Shown here piece after piece: positions 28,876-39,340 of a DNA stretch of 64,000 nucleotides. The notes beneath the pieces are model-generated. The model had not been told where the DNA came from. It made no database searches and was given only the letters and a program-made list of their open reading frames with translations. The DNA is from Yersinia massiliensis (GTDB lineage Bacteria > Pseudomonadota > Gammaproteobacteria > Enterobacterales > Enterobacteriaceae), in contig NZ_CP028487.1 in the NCBI RefSeq assembly GCF_003048255.1, forward strand, positions 1,302,001 through 1,366,000, in the 5' to 3' direction. The position numbers and the translations under genes are program-made. The first letter of the stretch is position 1; each line of letters begins with the position of its first letter.

Positions 28876-29940
28876 ATGCTAGAGCTGTTGTTACAATGGT
28901 ATCGTCGGCGCTTTACCGACCCGCAGGTGATCGCATTACTGGTTATTCTGTTGGCTGGGTTCGTCATTCTCTACTTTTTCAGCGGTATTTTGGCCCCACT
29001 GTTGGCGGCTATCGTCTTGGCGTATCTACTCGAATGGCCAACCGCGCGGTTACAGCGTTTAGGGTGCTCTCGTCTCTGGGCCGCCACCCTTGTCCTCGTC
29101 GTTTTTGGCGGCATCACGTTATTAGCGGTGTTTGTTGTAGCACCGACAGTGTGGCAACAGGGCAATAATCTCATTTCAGACATGCCGAAAATGCTGAACA
29201 AATTCAATGCATTCGCCCAAACTTTGCCATCTCGCTACCCCGCACTGGTCGATGCCGGGATTGTCGATATGATGGCAGAAAACCTGCGTACCAAAATGTC
29301 GGGTATGGGGGAGTCGGTGGTTAAATTCTCGGTGGCTTCACTCATTGGCTTACTGACGCTGGCAATCTATTTGATTTTGGTGCCGCTGATGCTGTTTTTC
29401 CTGCTCAAAGACAAAGAGCAGATGCTCAATGCTGTACGCCGTGTTTTGCCGCGCAATCGTGGCCTTGCTGGGCAAGTCTGGTTGGAAATGAACCAGCAGA
29501 TCACTAATTACATTCGTGGCAAAGTTGTCGAAATGGTTGTTGTTGGCGTTGCCACGTATTTAGTGTTCTTTGTTATGGGCATGAATTACGCGCTGTTATT
29601 GGCAGTGTTAGTCGGCTTCTCAGTACTGATCCCATATATTGGCGCAGTGATCGTGACCATTCCGGTGGTGTTGGTCGCGTTATTCCAATGGGGGCTAGGT
29701 GCGGACTTTTGGACACTTTTTGTCGCCTATCTCGTGGTGCAGGGGTTAGATGGCAACCTATTGGTGCCGGTATTGTTCTCTGAAGCCGTTAACCTGCATC
29801 CATTGGTGATTATTCTGTCAGTGATTGTGTTTGGCGGGTTATGGGGCTTTTGGGGCGTGTTCTTTGCTATCCCATTAGCGACTTTAGTCAAAGCCGTTAT
29901 CCATGCGTGGCCGGAAGAGCTGGTGCTTGAAGCGGATTAA
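28876..29940 (+). CDS. perM: AI-2E family membrane protein PerM (YfgO)
   Basis: The 354-residue protein begins MLELLLQWYRRRFTDPQVIAL right after an AAGGAG RBS; an ATG eight codons upstream was rejected. About eight membrane helices are visible in the AI-2E family pattern: two near the N-terminus, a soluble middle segment (residues ~90-150), then the conserved core with PYIGAVIVTIPVVLVALFQWG and the C-terminal pair. E. coli PerM is described as a putative permease with a role in membrane assembly; the substrate is unknown. It is divergent from bepA and convergent with bcp across a shared terminator. Confidence 0.88.
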   Translation: MLELLLQWYRRRFTDPQVIALLVILLAGFVILYFFSGILAPLLAAIVLAYLLEWPTARLQRLGCSRLWAATLVLVVFGGITLLAVFVVAPTVWQQGNNLISDMPKMLNKFNAFAQTLPSRYPALVDAGIVDMMAENLRTKMSGMGESVVKFSVASLIGLLTLAIYLILVPLMLFFLLKDKEQMLNAVRRVLPRNRGLAGQVWLEMNQQITNYIRGKVVEMVVVGVATYLVFFVMGMNYALLLAVLVGFSVLIPYIGAVIVTIPVVLVALFQWGLGADFWTLFVAYLVVQGLDGNLLVPVLFSEAVNLHPLVIILSVIVFGGLWGFWGVFFAIPLATLVKAVIHAWPEELVLEAD

Positions 29941-29995
29941 CTCACTTAACGCGATATTGGGTTTTGCAGCATTGAAACTTAAGTATTAAGCCCAT

Positions 29996-30023
29996 AAAAA
30001 AGAGCGCCTAGGCGCTCTTTTTT
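29996..30023. terminator. Bidirectional terminator between perM and bcp
   Basis: AAAAAAGAGCGCC and GGCGCTCTTTTTT form a perfect stem around a TA centre, with T-runs on both strands, serving the convergent genes perM and bcp. Confidence 0.9.
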
Positions 30024-30056
30024 GCTCATGATGGATCATCGCAAAGTCAAAATAAC

Positions 30057-30527
30057 TCAGGCGCTTTGGCGCACATAGTCCAGCACGATATCGTGGTGGT
30101 TGGTCGTTTTGAAATTATCAAAGACATGCTCCACTTTACCGTCAGCATCAATTAAGAAGCTGATGCGGTGGATACCATCATAGGTTTTACCCATAAAACT
30201 TTTTTCGCCCCAAACGCCAAACTGCTCTGCCAACTGATGATCTTCATCAGATAACAGAGTGAAATTTAGCAGTTCTTTCTCGGCAAAACGTGACAGTTTT
30301 TCAGGTTTATCGGTGCTAATGCCCAGCACTTCGACACCCGCTTGTTTCAATTCATCCATATTGTCCCGCAGACCACAGGCCTGAACAGTACAGCCTGGTG
30401 TCATGGCTTTAGGATAAAAGTAGACCAAGACACGTTGTCCCTGGAAGTCGGCCAAACTAATTTGCTCACCGTCTTGGTCAGGCAAACTAAATTTTGGCGC
30501 TGTATCACCGGCTTTCAATGGGCTCAT
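30057..30527 (-). CDS. bcp: Thioredoxin-dependent peroxiredoxin Bcp (PrxQ type)
   Basis: The 156-residue protein has the thioredoxin fold with peroxidatic Cys in MTPGCTVQACGLRD (about residue 46) and the resolving Cys five residues later, as in E. coli Bcp. It reduces hydrogen and organic peroxides using thioredoxin. It starts MSPLKAGDTAPKFSLPDQDG, and its start codon lies 2 bp after the gcvR stop on the same strand, implying the gcvR-bcp operon seen in other enterics. Confidence 0.96.
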   Translation of the reverse strand: MSPLKAGDTAPKFSLPDQDGEQISLADFQGQRVLVYFYPKAMTPGCTVQACGLRDNMDELKQAGVEVLGISTDKPEKLSRFAEKELLNFTLLSDEDHQLAEQFGVWGEKSFMGKTYDGIHRISFLIDADGKVEHVFDNFKTTNHHDIVLDYVRQSA

Positions 30528-30529
30528 TA

Positions 30530-31099
30530 CTAACTCTCCATTCTTGAGTCATGCTGTGGATAGTTCACAACGCTAATACTGCCTTGTGCATTGAGTTCTG
30601 TACATAGCTGATAAAAAGCCTGTTCAATTGTTGAACTGTTTTGGCTAGCAGGACTGTGTGCACTCATCTGGATATGCAGCCGAGGAGGTGTATTGCCTTC
30701 AGCCGGCTGAGTTTTCGAAACCAACTCCGCAATATTCATATTGTGGCAATGGAACAGGTTGGTAAAGCGTTCAATAATGTGTGGGGAGTCATTCACTTCA
30801 ACTTTTACCCATACCGTATCTGGCATCGCTTTCTGGTCTTGGGCGTTGGTCCGTTTCATCACAATGAGTAAATCAAGCTCTGCGCCTTTTTGCGGCAAAG
30901 TCGATTCCAACAGCGTAATGGCATTCCAACTGCCTGAAAGCAGCATAATAAATGTGAACTCTTCACCGAACATGGCCAGCCGGCTATCTTCGATATTACA
31001 ACCGCAGCTACTGACATGGCGGGTGATGGTATTCACGATTCCAGGGCGGTCAGCACCCAGTGCGGTAATGACCAGATAATGTTCATCAAGCTGCGGCAA
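30530..31099 (-). CDS. gcvR: Glycine cleavage system repressor GcvR
   Basis: The protein contains two ACT domains (residues ~6-85 and ~93-175). Its core HYLVITALGADRPGIVNTITRHVSS is nearly identical to E. coli GcvR. GcvR binds GcvA and blocks activation of gcvTHP, glycine relieving this. The start is chosen at a TTG (plus CAA 31097-31099) preceded by AGGAAG with 7-nt spacing, giving 189 residues and alignment with the E. coli start. ATGs in frame at 31117 and 31135 are the alternatives, but neither has a clear RBS. Divergent from dapA. Confidence 0.88.
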   Translation of the reverse strand: MPQLDEHYLVITALGADRPGIVNTITRHVSSCGCNIEDSRLAMFGEEFTFIMLLSGSWNAITLLESTLPQKGAELDLLIVMKRTNAQDQKAMPDTVWVKVEVNDSPHIIERFTNLFHCHNMNIAELVSKTQPAEGNTPPRLHIQMSAHSPASQNSSTIEQAFYQLCTELNAQGSISVVNYPQHDSRMES

Positions 31100-31245
31100 A
31101 ATCGCTCTTCCTGTCATGCTCTTTGGGGTTACCATGGTAAACACAAAAAAAACCTGCTGCCAAGCGCTTACAACACAGTTGTTTGCTTGCTTTTGGATAG
31201 AGGTCAAAAGTACCATGAGTAACTTGTTTAAGGAGGGGGTGGGCA

Positions 31246-32145
31246 ATGTTTACGGGAAGTCCGATGTTTACAGGCAGCATAGTTGCACTGGTAACGCCGA
31301 TGGACGACAAAGGTGCTGTCGATCGTGCGAGCCTTAAGAAACTGATTGATTATCATGTCGCCAGCGGGACAGCGGCAATTGTGTCCGTGGGCACCACGGG
31401 TGAGTCTGCCACGCTGAACCATGACGAACACGTCGATGTGGTCATGCAGACCCTTGAACTGGCTGATGGCCGTATTCCCATCATTGCTGGCACTGGCGCC
31501 AATGCCACCTCTGAAGCCATCTCTCTTACGCAACGGTTCAACGACACCGGTGTTGTAGGCTGCTTAACGGTAACGCCTTATTATAACCGGCCGATGCAAG
31601 AAGGCTTATATCAGCATTTTAAAGCGATTGCTGAAAGTACCGATTTGCCACAAATTCTCTATAATGTTCCTTCGCGTACCGGTTGCGATATGTTACCGCC
31701 AACCATTGCTCGCTTAGCCAAGATTAAAAATATTGTTGCTGTTAAAGAGGCAACAGGGAACTTAAGTCGTGTTAGTCAGATCCAAGTGCTGGTTGACGAT
31801 GAAGATTTCATCCTGCTCAGTGGTGACGATGCGAGCGGGTTGGACTTTATGCAACTGGGTGGCAAAGGGGTTATTTCGGTCACGGCGAACATCGCTGCCC
31901 GTGAAATGGCTGAACTTTGTGCATTGGCTGCACAAGGTAACTTTGCGCAAGCACGCCGTTTGAATCAGCGCTTGATGCCGTTGCATCAGCATTTATTTGT
32001 AGAAGCAAACCCAATTCCGGTGAAATGGGCCGCAAAGAAACTGGGATTAATGGCGAATGATACATTGCGTTTGCCGATGACCCCACTGACTGATCCGTCC
32101 AAACGGATTGTGGAAGACGCGTTGAAAAGCGCAGGTTTGCTGTAA
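31246..32145 (+). CDS. dapA: 4-hydroxy-tetrahydrodipicolinate synthase DapA
   Basis: This aldolase-type TIM-barrel enzyme condenses pyruvate and aspartate semialdehyde, the first step of lysine/diaminopimelate synthesis. The Schiff-base lysine is in [13 protein letters not shown] (about residue 168), and the active-site GTTGES and YNVPSRTG loops are present. The reading frame starts [18 protein letters not shown]: a six-codon near-duplication of the start. The first ATG (31246) has the strong AGGAGGGGG RBS. The second ATG (31264) matches the usual 292-293 residue enzyme. I list the first, giving 299 residues. It is co-transcribed with bamC. Confidence 0.95.
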   Translation: MFTGSPMFTGSIVALVTPMDDKGAVDRASLKKLIDYHVASGTAAIVSVGTTGESATLNHDEHVDVVMQTLELADGRIPIIAGTGANATSEAISLTQRFNDTGVVGCLTVTPYYNRPMQEGLYQHFKAIAESTDLPQILYNVPSRTGCDMLPPTIARLAKIKNIVAVKEATGNLSRVSQIQVLVDDEDFILLSGDDASGLDFMQLGGKGVISVTANIAAREMAELCALAAQGNFAQARRLNQRLMPLHQHLFVEANPIPVKWAAKKLGLMANDTLRLPMTPLTDPSKRIVEDALKSAGLL

Positions 32146-32161
32146 CTCTTAGGGAAATTTG

Positions 32162-33220
32162 ATGGCAATAACATTGCAAAAGTCGACGGTGGTAACGGTA
32201 GTGGGTGTTTCGCTGGCAATGCTGCTGGCAGGCTGCACCACTGACCAACGCTACAAACGCCAAGTTAGCGGTGACGAGTCTTATTTGGAAGCGCCAGGGC
32301 TGAAACCGCTTAACTCACCGGCAGGCATGATTTTGCCGATCCAAAATGGCGAATTTGATGTCCGTTCCGTCAACTCTCAAGGCGCAGTGGGCAAGCAGTT
32401 GGACATTCGTCCACCGGTACAACCTCTGGCATTGTTAAGCGGCTCTCGTGCTGAAAATGCCAACGATACCAGCAAGCTATTGTTAGAAAATAGCCCGCAA
32501 AACCGTAATCTGTGGGCGCAAGTTACTCGCGTTCTTCAAGATAAGAACTGGACGATAGCCAGCCGTCAAGATGCCAGCCAAACGCTGACCACTGACTGGG
32601 TTAAATGGAATCGTGCCGATGAAGACGTGCAATTTGAAGGCCGTTACCAGATAAGCGTGCAGGAGCAAGGTTATCAGCTCGCGTTGGTGGTGAAATCCCT
32701 TGCATTGCAGCAAGGTGGCAACCCAGTGACCAGCTATACCGAAATCCAGCGTTATAACGGCGCTATGTTGAACGCTATTATCGAAGGTTTGGATAAGGTC
32801 CGTTCAGACAGCGAAAGCAGTCAAGCTTCCCGCAAAGTGGGTACGCTCGATGTTCAAAGCGGCAGTGATGATACTGGCTTACCGCAATTGATTGTCCGCG
32901 CACCTTACGCTGTACTGTGGGAACGTCTGCCGGCCGCGCTTGAGAAAGTCGGCATGAAAGTGACCGATCGCAGCCGTCCGCAAGGTTCCATTAACGTCAC
33001 CAACAAATCCATGAGCAGCAGTAGCTGGGATGCGTTGGGGGCCAAAGACCCTGAATTGCCAGAAGGTGATTACAAGCTGCAAGTCGGTGACCTAGATAAC
33101 CGCAGTAGCCTGCAATTCATCGGTCCGAAAGGGCAAACCTTAACTCAGTCGCAGAATGATGCGCTAGTTGCGGTGTTCCAGGCGGCGTTTAGCCAGACAG
33201 GTGTCAGCAGTACCAAATAA
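32162..33220 (+). CDS. bamC: Outer-membrane assembly lipoprotein BamC (NlpB)
   Basis: The 352-residue lipoprotein has signal peptide [21 protein letters not shown] and lipobox LAGC, with acylated Cys at about residue 25. An N-terminal unstructured stretch follows, which binds BamD in E. coli ([20 protein letters not shown] is the conserved part), then two helix-grip domains (~100-220 and ~225-345). BamC is part of the BamABCDE complex that inserts beta-barrels. It lies 16 bp after dapA, an arrangement conserved in enterics. A preceding in-frame TTG was not used. Confidence 0.96.
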   Translation: MAITLQKSTVVTVVGVSLAMLLAGCTTDQRYKRQVSGDESYLEAPGLKPLNSPAGMILPIQNGEFDVRSVNSQGAVGKQLDIRPPVQPLALLSGSRAENANDTSKLLLENSPQNRNLWAQVTRVLQDKNWTIASRQDASQTLTTDWVKWNRADEDVQFEGRYQISVQEQGYQLALVVKSLALQQGGNPVTSYTEIQRYNGAMLNAIIEGLDKVRSDSESSQASRKVGTLDVQSGSDDTGLPQLIVRAPYAVLWERLPAALEKVGMKVTDRSRPQGSINVTNKSMSSSSWDALGAKDPELPEGDYKLQVGDLDNRSSLQFIGPKGQTLTQSQNDALVAVFQAAFSQTGVSSTK

Positions 33221-33224
33221 CATC

Positions 33225-33244
33225 AAAGGGGCTTCGGCCCCTTT
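33225..33244 (+). terminator. Terminator hairpin after bamC with TTCG loop
   Basis: AAAGGGGC-TTCG-GCCCCTTT is a perfect 8-bp stem with the very stable TTCG (UUCG) tetraloop, just after the bamC stop. purC starts 29 bp later, so either there is read-through or a purC promoter overlaps this hairpin. Confidence 0.85.
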
Positions 33245-33273
33245 ATTCTTTCGCACATCACTGGAGTCATAAG

Positions 33274-33987
33274 ATGCAAAAGCTAGCTGAGTTGTATCGT
33301 GGGAAGGCGAAGACCGTCTACACCACCGAAAATCCTGACCTATTGGTACTGGAGTTCCGTAATGATACGTCAGCACTGGATGGTCAGCGCATTGAGCAAT
33401 TCGATCGTAAAGGCATGGTGAATAACAAATTTAACCATTTCATTATGGCTAAATTGGAAGCAGCCGGCATTCCTACTCAAATGGAACGTTTGTTGTCTGA
33501 TACCGAAGTGTTGGTCAAAAAACTGGAAATGATCCCAGTTGAATGCGTTATCCGTAACCGCTCTGCGGGTTCGTTGGTAAAACGTTTGGGTATCGAAGAA
33601 GGCTTAGAGCTGAATCCACCGCTGTTTGATCTGTTTTTGAAAAACGATGCCATGCACGACCCGATGGTTAACGAGTCTTACTGCAAAACGTTTGGTTGGG
33701 CAACGGAAGCACAATTAGCGCGGATGAAAGAACTGAGCTATTTGGCTAACGATGTGTTGAGCAAGTTGTTTGACGATGCGGGCTTAATCTTGGTGGATTT
33801 CAAGCTGGAATTCGGCCTGTTTAACGGTGAAGTGGTATTGGGTGATGAGTTCTCACCTGATGGCAGCCGTTTGTGGGATAAGAAGACCCTGAACAAGATG
33901 GATAAAGACCGTTACCGCCAAAGTCTGGGTGGCTTGATTGAAGCCTACGAAGAAGTTGCGCACCGTATCGGCGTAAAATTAGACTAA
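33274..33987 (+). CDS. purC: SAICAR synthetase PurC
   Basis: The 237-residue enzyme has the SAICAR synthase pattern: ATP-binding [22 protein letters not shown] (residues ~6-27), the [19 protein letters not shown] region and [24 protein letters not shown] near residue 170-195. It joins CAIR and aspartate in purine synthesis. Length equals E. coli PurC (237). An overlapping PurR operator was not found in the short gap before it, unlike purMN. Confidence 0.97.
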   Translation: MQKLAELYRGKAKTVYTTENPDLLVLEFRNDTSALDGQRIEQFDRKGMVNNKFNHFIMAKLEAAGIPTQMERLLSDTEVLVKKLEMIPVECVIRNRSAGSLVKRLGIEEGLELNPPLFDLFLKNDAMHDPMVNESYCKTFGWATEAQLARMKELSYLANDVLSKLFDDAGLILVDFKLEFGLFNGEVVLGDEFSPDGSRLWDKKTLNKMDKDRYRQSLGGLIEAYEEVAHRIGVKLD

Positions 33988-34026
33988 CTGCGCAATCGAT
34001 TACGTTAACCTGACGTAACCCTTCTC

Positions 34027-34061
34027 AGGGGAGGTAGCCTCTATCTCCCCCTATTTTTTTG
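34027..34061 (+). terminator. Intrinsic terminator after purC
   Basis: GGGGAGGTAG pairs with CTATCTCCCC (one G-U) around loop CCT and is followed by CTATTTTTTT, about 40 bp past the purC stop. Confidence 0.88.
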
Positions 34062-34209
34062 TATCCCGCACAAAAAACCTTTCCTGATTTAAACTGCTTT
34101 ATAGCTTGTGATCTGCCCTAGTGCAGCCAGCTGTTTCTTTTTTATTAATGGTATTGGCTCAATATATTTCCTACGATAATGAGTAAGAAATATCTCTGGG
34201 AGTAAAGCT

Positions 34210-35076
34210 ATGCGTTGGCAAGATCGTCGTGAGAGTGACAATGTGGAAGACCGGCGGGGGAGTTCATCGGGTGGTGGCGGGTTTCGCCCACCGATTGGCG
34301 GCAAGGGCGGGTTGGTTATCCTCATTGTCGTGCTGGTTGCGGGCTATTACGGGGTCGATTTAACACCGCTGTTGAATGGCGGTGATCCGATGTCACAAAC
34401 CCAGACACAGCAACGAGCGCCAAGCTCTATTAGCGCCAAAGATGACCAATACGCCAAGTTTACGTCAGTCGTTTTGGCGGATACGGAAGACACGTGGAAG
34501 CCGATTTTCCAAAAGATGGGCCGCACTTATCAAGAGCCCAAACTGGTGATGTATCGTGGCGCAACTCGTACCGGCTGTGGTACGGGGCAGTCAGTCATGG
34601 GGCCATTTTATTGCCCAGCAGACAGCACGGTTTATATCGATTTATCGTTCTATGAAGAGATGAAAAATAAGCTGGGTGCGGGGGGCGACTTTGCTCAGGC
34701 CTATGTCATTGCTCATGAAGTTGGGCATCATGTGCAGCACTTAATGGGCATCGATACCAAAGTGCGCCAGCAGCAGCAGGGGGCAACTCAAGCGGAAGCT
34801 AATCGCTTATCGGTCAAAATGGAATTGCAAGCTGACTGCTTCGCTGGGGTCTGGGGCAAAGCGATGGATGAACAGCAAGTGCTTGAAGTGGGTGACTTAC
34901 AAGAAGCCCTCAATGCGGCACAAGCCATCGGCGATGATAGGCTACAGCAACAAAGCCAAGGGCGCGTGGTGCCCGATAGCTTTACTCACGGCACATCACA
35001 GCAACGGTATACTTGGTTTAAACGAGGTTTCGACAGCGGTGATCCTAATAGCTGTAACACCTTCGCCAGCCGTTAA
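34210..35076 (+). CDS. ypfJ: Putative neutral zinc metallopeptidase YpfJ
   Basis: The 288-residue protein starts [24 protein letters not shown] (charged and Gly-rich), has one membrane helix at about residues 32-50 ([18 protein letters not shown]) and an extracytoplasmic domain with the metalloprotease motif [13 protein letters not shown] (near residue 180) and conserved ADCFAGVWG with a candidate third ligand. The family (putative neutral zinc metallopeptidase) is conserved in enterics without a defined substrate. GGGAGTAAAG precedes the ATG. It is the first gene of a run to ypfH, but separate units are possible. Confidence 0.87.
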   Translation: MRWQDRRESDNVEDRRGSSSGGGGFRPPIGGKGGLVILIVVLVAGYYGVDLTPLLNGGDPMSQTQTQQRAPSSISAKDDQYAKFTSVVLADTEDTWKPIFQKMGRTYQEPKLVMYRGATRTGCGTGQSVMGPFYCPADSTVYIDLSFYEEMKNKLGAGGDFAQAYVIAHEVGHHVQHLMGIDTKVRQQQQGATQAEANRLSVKMELQADCFAGVWGKAMDEQQVLEVGDLQEALNAAQAIGDDRLQQQSQGRVVPDSFTHGTSQQRYTWFKRGFDSGDPNSCNTFASR

Positions 35077-35085
35077 TAGCGCTAG

Positions 35086-35625
<540 letters not shown>

Positions 35626-35626
35626 C

Positions 35627-37675
35627 GTGCATAACGGGATTGTTGCCAGCCAACCCTTGATGGCGCAGCAAGGGATTCGCCGCTTGCTCGTGCTAAGTGG
35701 TCATGCGGATTGGTCGCGCCAACAGGCCATTAATCTGCGTCAACAATTGACGGGTGACTGGGTGTGGATGGGTGAAGATTTTCCCGCTGATACCCAAGGC
35801 ATTCATCCTACTGCGGCAAAAACCTTATTGGGGCAGGAGCGGTTGCACGGCGTATTTGATGCGACTGGTGGCTTGAATACGGAGGCGCTGGCGGTGCTAG
35901 CGGGGACATTGCAGGCTGGGAGTTGGCTGGTGCTGTTAGTGCCAGAGTGGGAACACTGGCCGAATATACCCGATACCGATAGCTTACGATGGAGTGAGCA
36001 AAGCGAACCTATCACCACGCCAAACTTTATTCGCCACTTACAGCGCCATCTCTTAGCCGATACTGATGTCGTGGTGTGGCAACAGGACAAGCCGCAGCCT
36101 GTACCAATGATGGACTCACGTCCTAACTGGCAACGGCCAGATGGCACGGCGACCTTCGAGCAGCATAATATTCTTCAGCGTTTGATGCGAGCCGAGAAGG
36201 GGACATGGGTACTGACCGCCGCGCGTGGCCGTGGTAAATCAACCCTTGCGGGCATGTTAGTCGCGCAGTGGCAAGGCAGTTGTTGGGTCACTGGGCCGGG
36301 TAAGGCCGCGACTCAAGCACTGAATGCACGCGCAGGGGAACGGGCGCGATTTTGGGCGCCAGATGCCTTGCTCGATTACTGCCGACAGCACGATGTCAGT
36401 GAGGTTGACTGGTTGTTGATCGATGAAGCTGCCGCCATCCCCACAGCACTATTATCCTCGTTGCTGGCTTACTTCCCGCGAGCGCTGCTAACCACCACGG
36501 TACAAGGCTATGAAGGCACTGGGCGAGGCTTTTTACTGAAGTTTTGTGCCACGCTCACGGATTGGCATCATCTGACGTTAACGGATCCTATCCGTTGGGC
36601 GAGCAACGATCCCCTTGAGCGTATTGTGGATGCCGCCTTACTGTTTGATGAGCAAGTAGCATCCATCACCCCCTCCTTTGCCTCGGTCGATATCATGGCC
36701 TGTGAGCAAGATGATTGGTTAGCGAATCCTGCCTTACTGCGGCATTTCTATGGCTTACTTTCCAGCGCACATTACCGCACCACTCCCCTTGATCTGCGAC
36801 GGTTGATGGATGCGCCTGGGATGCATTTTTCGGCGGCGAAAGCCGAGGATTCCGTGGTCGGCGCATCATGGTGGGTTGACGAGGGCGGCTTAAGTGAAGC
36901 GTTAGCCCAAGATGTTTGGGCGGGTAAACGGCGGCCTAAAGGCAGTTTAGTGGCGCAATCCTTGGCCGCTCACAGTGGGCAATGGTATGCACCGACTCTG
37001 CTATCAAGGCGTGTTAGCCGAGTCGCGATTGCCCCATCATGGCGGCGACAGGGCATTGCTCGACAGATGATTGCCGCAGAACAAACACGTGCGCAAGCAG
37101 AACGGCTGGATTTTCTGTCTGTCAGTTTCGGCTATACCGAGGTGTTAGCGCATTTTTGGCAGACCTGCGGCTTTCAATTGGCACGTATTGGCAGTCATCA
37201 AGAAGCCAGTAGTGGTTGTTATGCTGCCATGGCCATCTTACCGTTGAGTGAGGCGGGTCAGCATCTTTGTGATGGCGCACAGCGGCAATTGGCGCGAGAT
37301 TGGTATTGGTTGCAGCAATGGATTGAGATCGATACGCCGCCATCGTTACCCCTGCCTGAGCGGCCTGACTTCACGTTAAATGAGGATGATTGGCGTGAGC
37401 TAGCCGGTTTTGCCTTTGCATTTCGCCCATTAGAGGCCAGTTTACCTGCCTTGCAGCGTTTGTTATCGCAGACTGAATTACCCCTTCCAGCTTTACGGCA
37501 ATACTTGCAGCAAGGTGTCTCTATAGCGGAGATAGTCAGGTCACTCGGCCTTGCTGGACGTAAGGCATTGGTCGCGCGTTGGCGGCAGGAAGCAGCAGAA
37601 GGAATGGCGGGGGTTGATGCGACTCGTCAAACAACTCGAGCAGATCACATTATCACCTTCAATAATTCCCACTAA
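35627..37675 (+). CDS. tmcA: tRNA(Met) cytidine acetyltransferase TmcA
   Basis: The protein makes N4-acetylcytidine at position 34 of elongator tRNA-Met. It has an N-terminal DUF1726 domain (~10-160), a helicase-like ATPase module with Walker [15 protein letters not shown] (~200) and Walker [15 protein letters not shown] (~275), a GNAT domain with acetyl-CoA loop [13 protein letters not shown] (~475), and a C-terminal tRNA-binding tail. Start codon uncertain: a GTG at 35627 directly after the upstream stop codon is used here (682 residues); TTG at 35612 and ATG at 35660 are alternatives with no clear RBS. Confidence 0.93.
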   Translation: MHNGIVASQPLMAQQGIRRLLVLSGHADWSRQQAINLRQQLTGDWVWMGEDFPADTQGIHPTAAKTLLGQERLHGVFDATGGLNTEALAVLAGTLQAGSWLVLLVPEWEHWPNIPDTDSLRWSEQSEPITTPNFIRHLQRHLLADTDVVVWQQDKPQPVPMMDSRPNWQRPDGTATFEQHNILQRLMRAEKGTWVLTAARGRGKSTLAGMLVAQWQGSCWVTGPGKAATQALNARAGERARFWAPDALLDYCRQHDVSEVDWLLIDEAAAIPTALLSSLLAYFPRALLTTTVQGYEGTGRGFLLKFCATLTDWHHLTLTDPIRWASNDPLERIVDAALLFDEQVASITPSFASVDIMACEQDDWLANPALLRHFYGLLSSAHYRTTPLDLRRLMDAPGMHFSAAKAEDSVVGASWWVDEGGLSEALAQDVWAGKRRPKGSLVAQSLAAHSGQWYAPTLLSRRVSRVAIAPSWRRQGIARQMIAAEQTRAQAERLDFLSVSFGYTEVLAHFWQTCGFQLARIGSHQEASSGCYAAMAILPLSEAGQHLCDGAQRQLARDWYWLQQWIEIDTPPSLPLPERPDFTLNEDDWRELAGFAFAFRPLEASLPALQRLLSQTELPLPALRQYLQQGVSIAEIVRSLGLAGRKALVARWRQEAAEGMAGVDATRQTTRADHIITFNNSH

Positions 37676-37758
37676 CTTCATCAAGAAAACCCAATATCCC
37701 TACTGCTATTAGCAGCCGTATAGTATGGCTATCGTCACTTAATGCAAAAGGCCATCAA

Positions 37759-38394
37759 ATGAGTCAGAAATCTATCGTCGTGCAGCAACCTGAAAATCCA
37801 GAACATTTGATTTTACTGTTTCATGGGGTTGCTGACAGTGCGGCAGGGATGGAACCGGTCGGTAGCCATTTTGCGCAGGCGTTCCCTAAGGCGCTGGTGG
37901 TCAGTATCGACGGGCCATTTGCCAGTGGGATGGGGAACGGTCGGCAGTGGTTTTCCGTGCAAGGTATTACCGAGGAAGGCCGCCAAGGGCGGATTGATAC
38001 CGTGATGCCAGAATTTATTGCTACGGTACGCCAATGGCAGCAACAAAGTGGCCTTAGTGCGCAGCAGACCACACTGGTGGGGTTTTCCCAGGGGACTATC
38101 ATGTCGCTGGAAGGCATGAAGGCTCAACCGCAACTGGCGGGGCAGATTATTGCCTTCAGTGGGCGCTTTGCGACTTTGCCATCCCACCCGATAGCGGATG
38201 TGGTATTCCATTTGATTCATGGTGAACAGGACGGGGTGATTCGTGTTGAACACGCTAGCGCGGCGGCAGAGAGCTTAACGGCATTGGGAAATCATGTGAC
38301 ATTAGATGCTATTCCTGACATGGGGCACGGTATCAATCAACCGATGTTGGAACGTGCAATCGCGCATTTGCGGCAGGATATCGCGTTAAGCTAA
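37759..38394 (+). CDS. ypfH: Carboxylesterase YpfH (alpha/beta hydrolase)
   Basis: The 211-residue protein has the phospholipase/carboxylesterase (ABhydrolase_2) pattern: oxyanion region LILLFHGVADSAAGM (residues ~15-29), nucleophile elbow VGFSQGTIMSLE (serine near 115), acidic residue in HGEQDGVIRVEH (~160) and catalytic His in DMGHGINQPML (~193). E. coli YpfH is a palmitoyl-CoA/p-nitrophenyl ester hydrolase by assay; the natural substrate is unknown. It is convergent with ypfN. Confidence 0.9.
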   Translation: MSQKSIVVQQPENPEHLILLFHGVADSAAGMEPVGSHFAQAFPKALVVSIDGPFASGMGNGRQWFSVQGITEEGRQGRIDTVMPEFIATVRQWQQQSGLSAQQTTLVGFSQGTIMSLEGMKAQPQLAGQIIAFSGRFATLPSHPIADVVFHLIHGEQDGVIRVEHASAAAESLTALGNHVTLDAIPDMGHGINQPMLERAIAHLRQDIALS

Positions 38395-38447
38395 GCCAGT
38401 GTGGCGAAGGGAAGCTGCCCCTTCGCGTGACCAGACATCGTATTCAC

Positions 38448-38642
38448 TTACTTTTTCTTGTTTTTATCCGGCCAATCATCGTCATCGTCCCATTGCGCAT
38501 TATTATCGCGGTGGGGCGGGATCTCCGGTTTATTGCTCAAAAAACGCTTATGATCGAGACGGCGCAACTCTTTGATGCCGTTTAAGACCATCCCCACCAA
38601 TATAATGAGGATTATCCACCAATAATCTGCTAACCAATGCAT
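38448..38642 (-). CDS. ypfN: UPF0370 small membrane protein YpfN
   Basis: The 64-residue protein starts [20 protein letters not shown], a single N-terminal membrane anchor, followed by a basic stretch ([13 protein letters not shown]) and an acidic C-terminus ([15 protein letters not shown]). Length and pattern match E. coli YpfN (66). GGAAGGG is placed well before this ATG; a longer frame to 38717 is not supported. It lies 2 bp after the upstream M15 peptidase gene, so the two are co-transcribed. Function unknown. Confidence 0.85.
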   Translation of the reverse strand: MHWLADYWWIILIILVGMVLNGIKELRRLDHKRFLSNKPEIPPHRDNNAQWDDDDDWPDKNKKK

Positions 38643-38644
38643 GA

Positions 38645-39340
38645 TTAGTGCCCTTCCGTTGTTGTGGACGCAGTAATAAATCGCGAAAAAATCAGCGGTA
38701 AATGGCTTGCCAGCCACTCGCTACCTGCCACATCCTGTGACTGCCATGCACGGAGCAGGATGTCGGGCGTCAGTAAATGTTCAGCTTGCGCGGCCAATGG
38801 GCGATAACTCAAGTGCCACGGCTCTGCCGCGACACCGCCATTATCCTCGCGAAAAGGCCGGTAAAAACCAAATTCGGCCATATGCGCAGTCAACCATTGG
38901 CTCAGCGGATAAAAATACCCGCCCGCTTCGTATTCCCATGGCTCTAACTGAAGTTTAGTCTCTGCTGGCAAAAGTGAGGGATCGTAAATATCCAGATCGC
39001 TACCCCAATGATGGCGGCTTGCCCCTGGTAGCGCTGACCAGCGCAAAATCGCCTCACAACGGGCCCCATCGTCAAGCGCGGTGATATCTATCGGCTGGCT
39101 CGCGTTATCTAAGACAGGCCGCTCACCGCGAAATTTACCATTCCAGATAGCCAACTGGCGGTCAAAATCACGAAAAGTGCTGGCAGGTTGTAAATCAAAA
39201 CCTGCGGTTTTCGCTGCCCGTTGCATGGCCTGAAAGGCGTCAACGGCTTCAGGCTGCATACGGTGATGACCGCTTAACACCACTAAATGTGCCGTTGAAC
39301 GGCCCGTCAACATTTCTGGTGCGAGTGGTTTAACTGTCAT
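38645..39340 (-). CDS. M15 (VanY/D-Ala-D-Ala carboxypeptidase-like) peptidase
   Basis: The 231-residue protein has the M15B zinc motifs: [17 protein letters not shown] (His and Asp ligands near residues 105-121) and the later EPWHLSYRP (catalytic Glu and His ligand, ~174-182). No signal peptide is evident, so it may be cytoplasmic or act on recycled peptides; cell-wall peptide trimming is inferred from the family. It overlaps the dapE stop by 4 bp (ATGA) and precedes ypfN, so it sits in the dapE operon. E. coli has no gene at this position. A candidate link between diaminopimelate supply and peptidoglycan. Confidence 0.85.
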   Translation of the reverse strand: MTVKPLAPEMLTGRSTAHLVVLSGHHRMQPEAVDAFQAMQRAAKTAGFDLQPASTFRDFDRQLAIWNGKFRGERPVLDNASQPIDITALDDGARCEAILRWSALPGASRHHWGSDLDIYDPSLLPAETKLQLEPWEYEAGGYFYPLSQWLTAHMAEFGFYRPFREDNGGVAAEPWHLSYRPLAAQAEHLLTPDILLRAWQSQDVAGSEWLASHLPLIFSRFITASTTTEGH

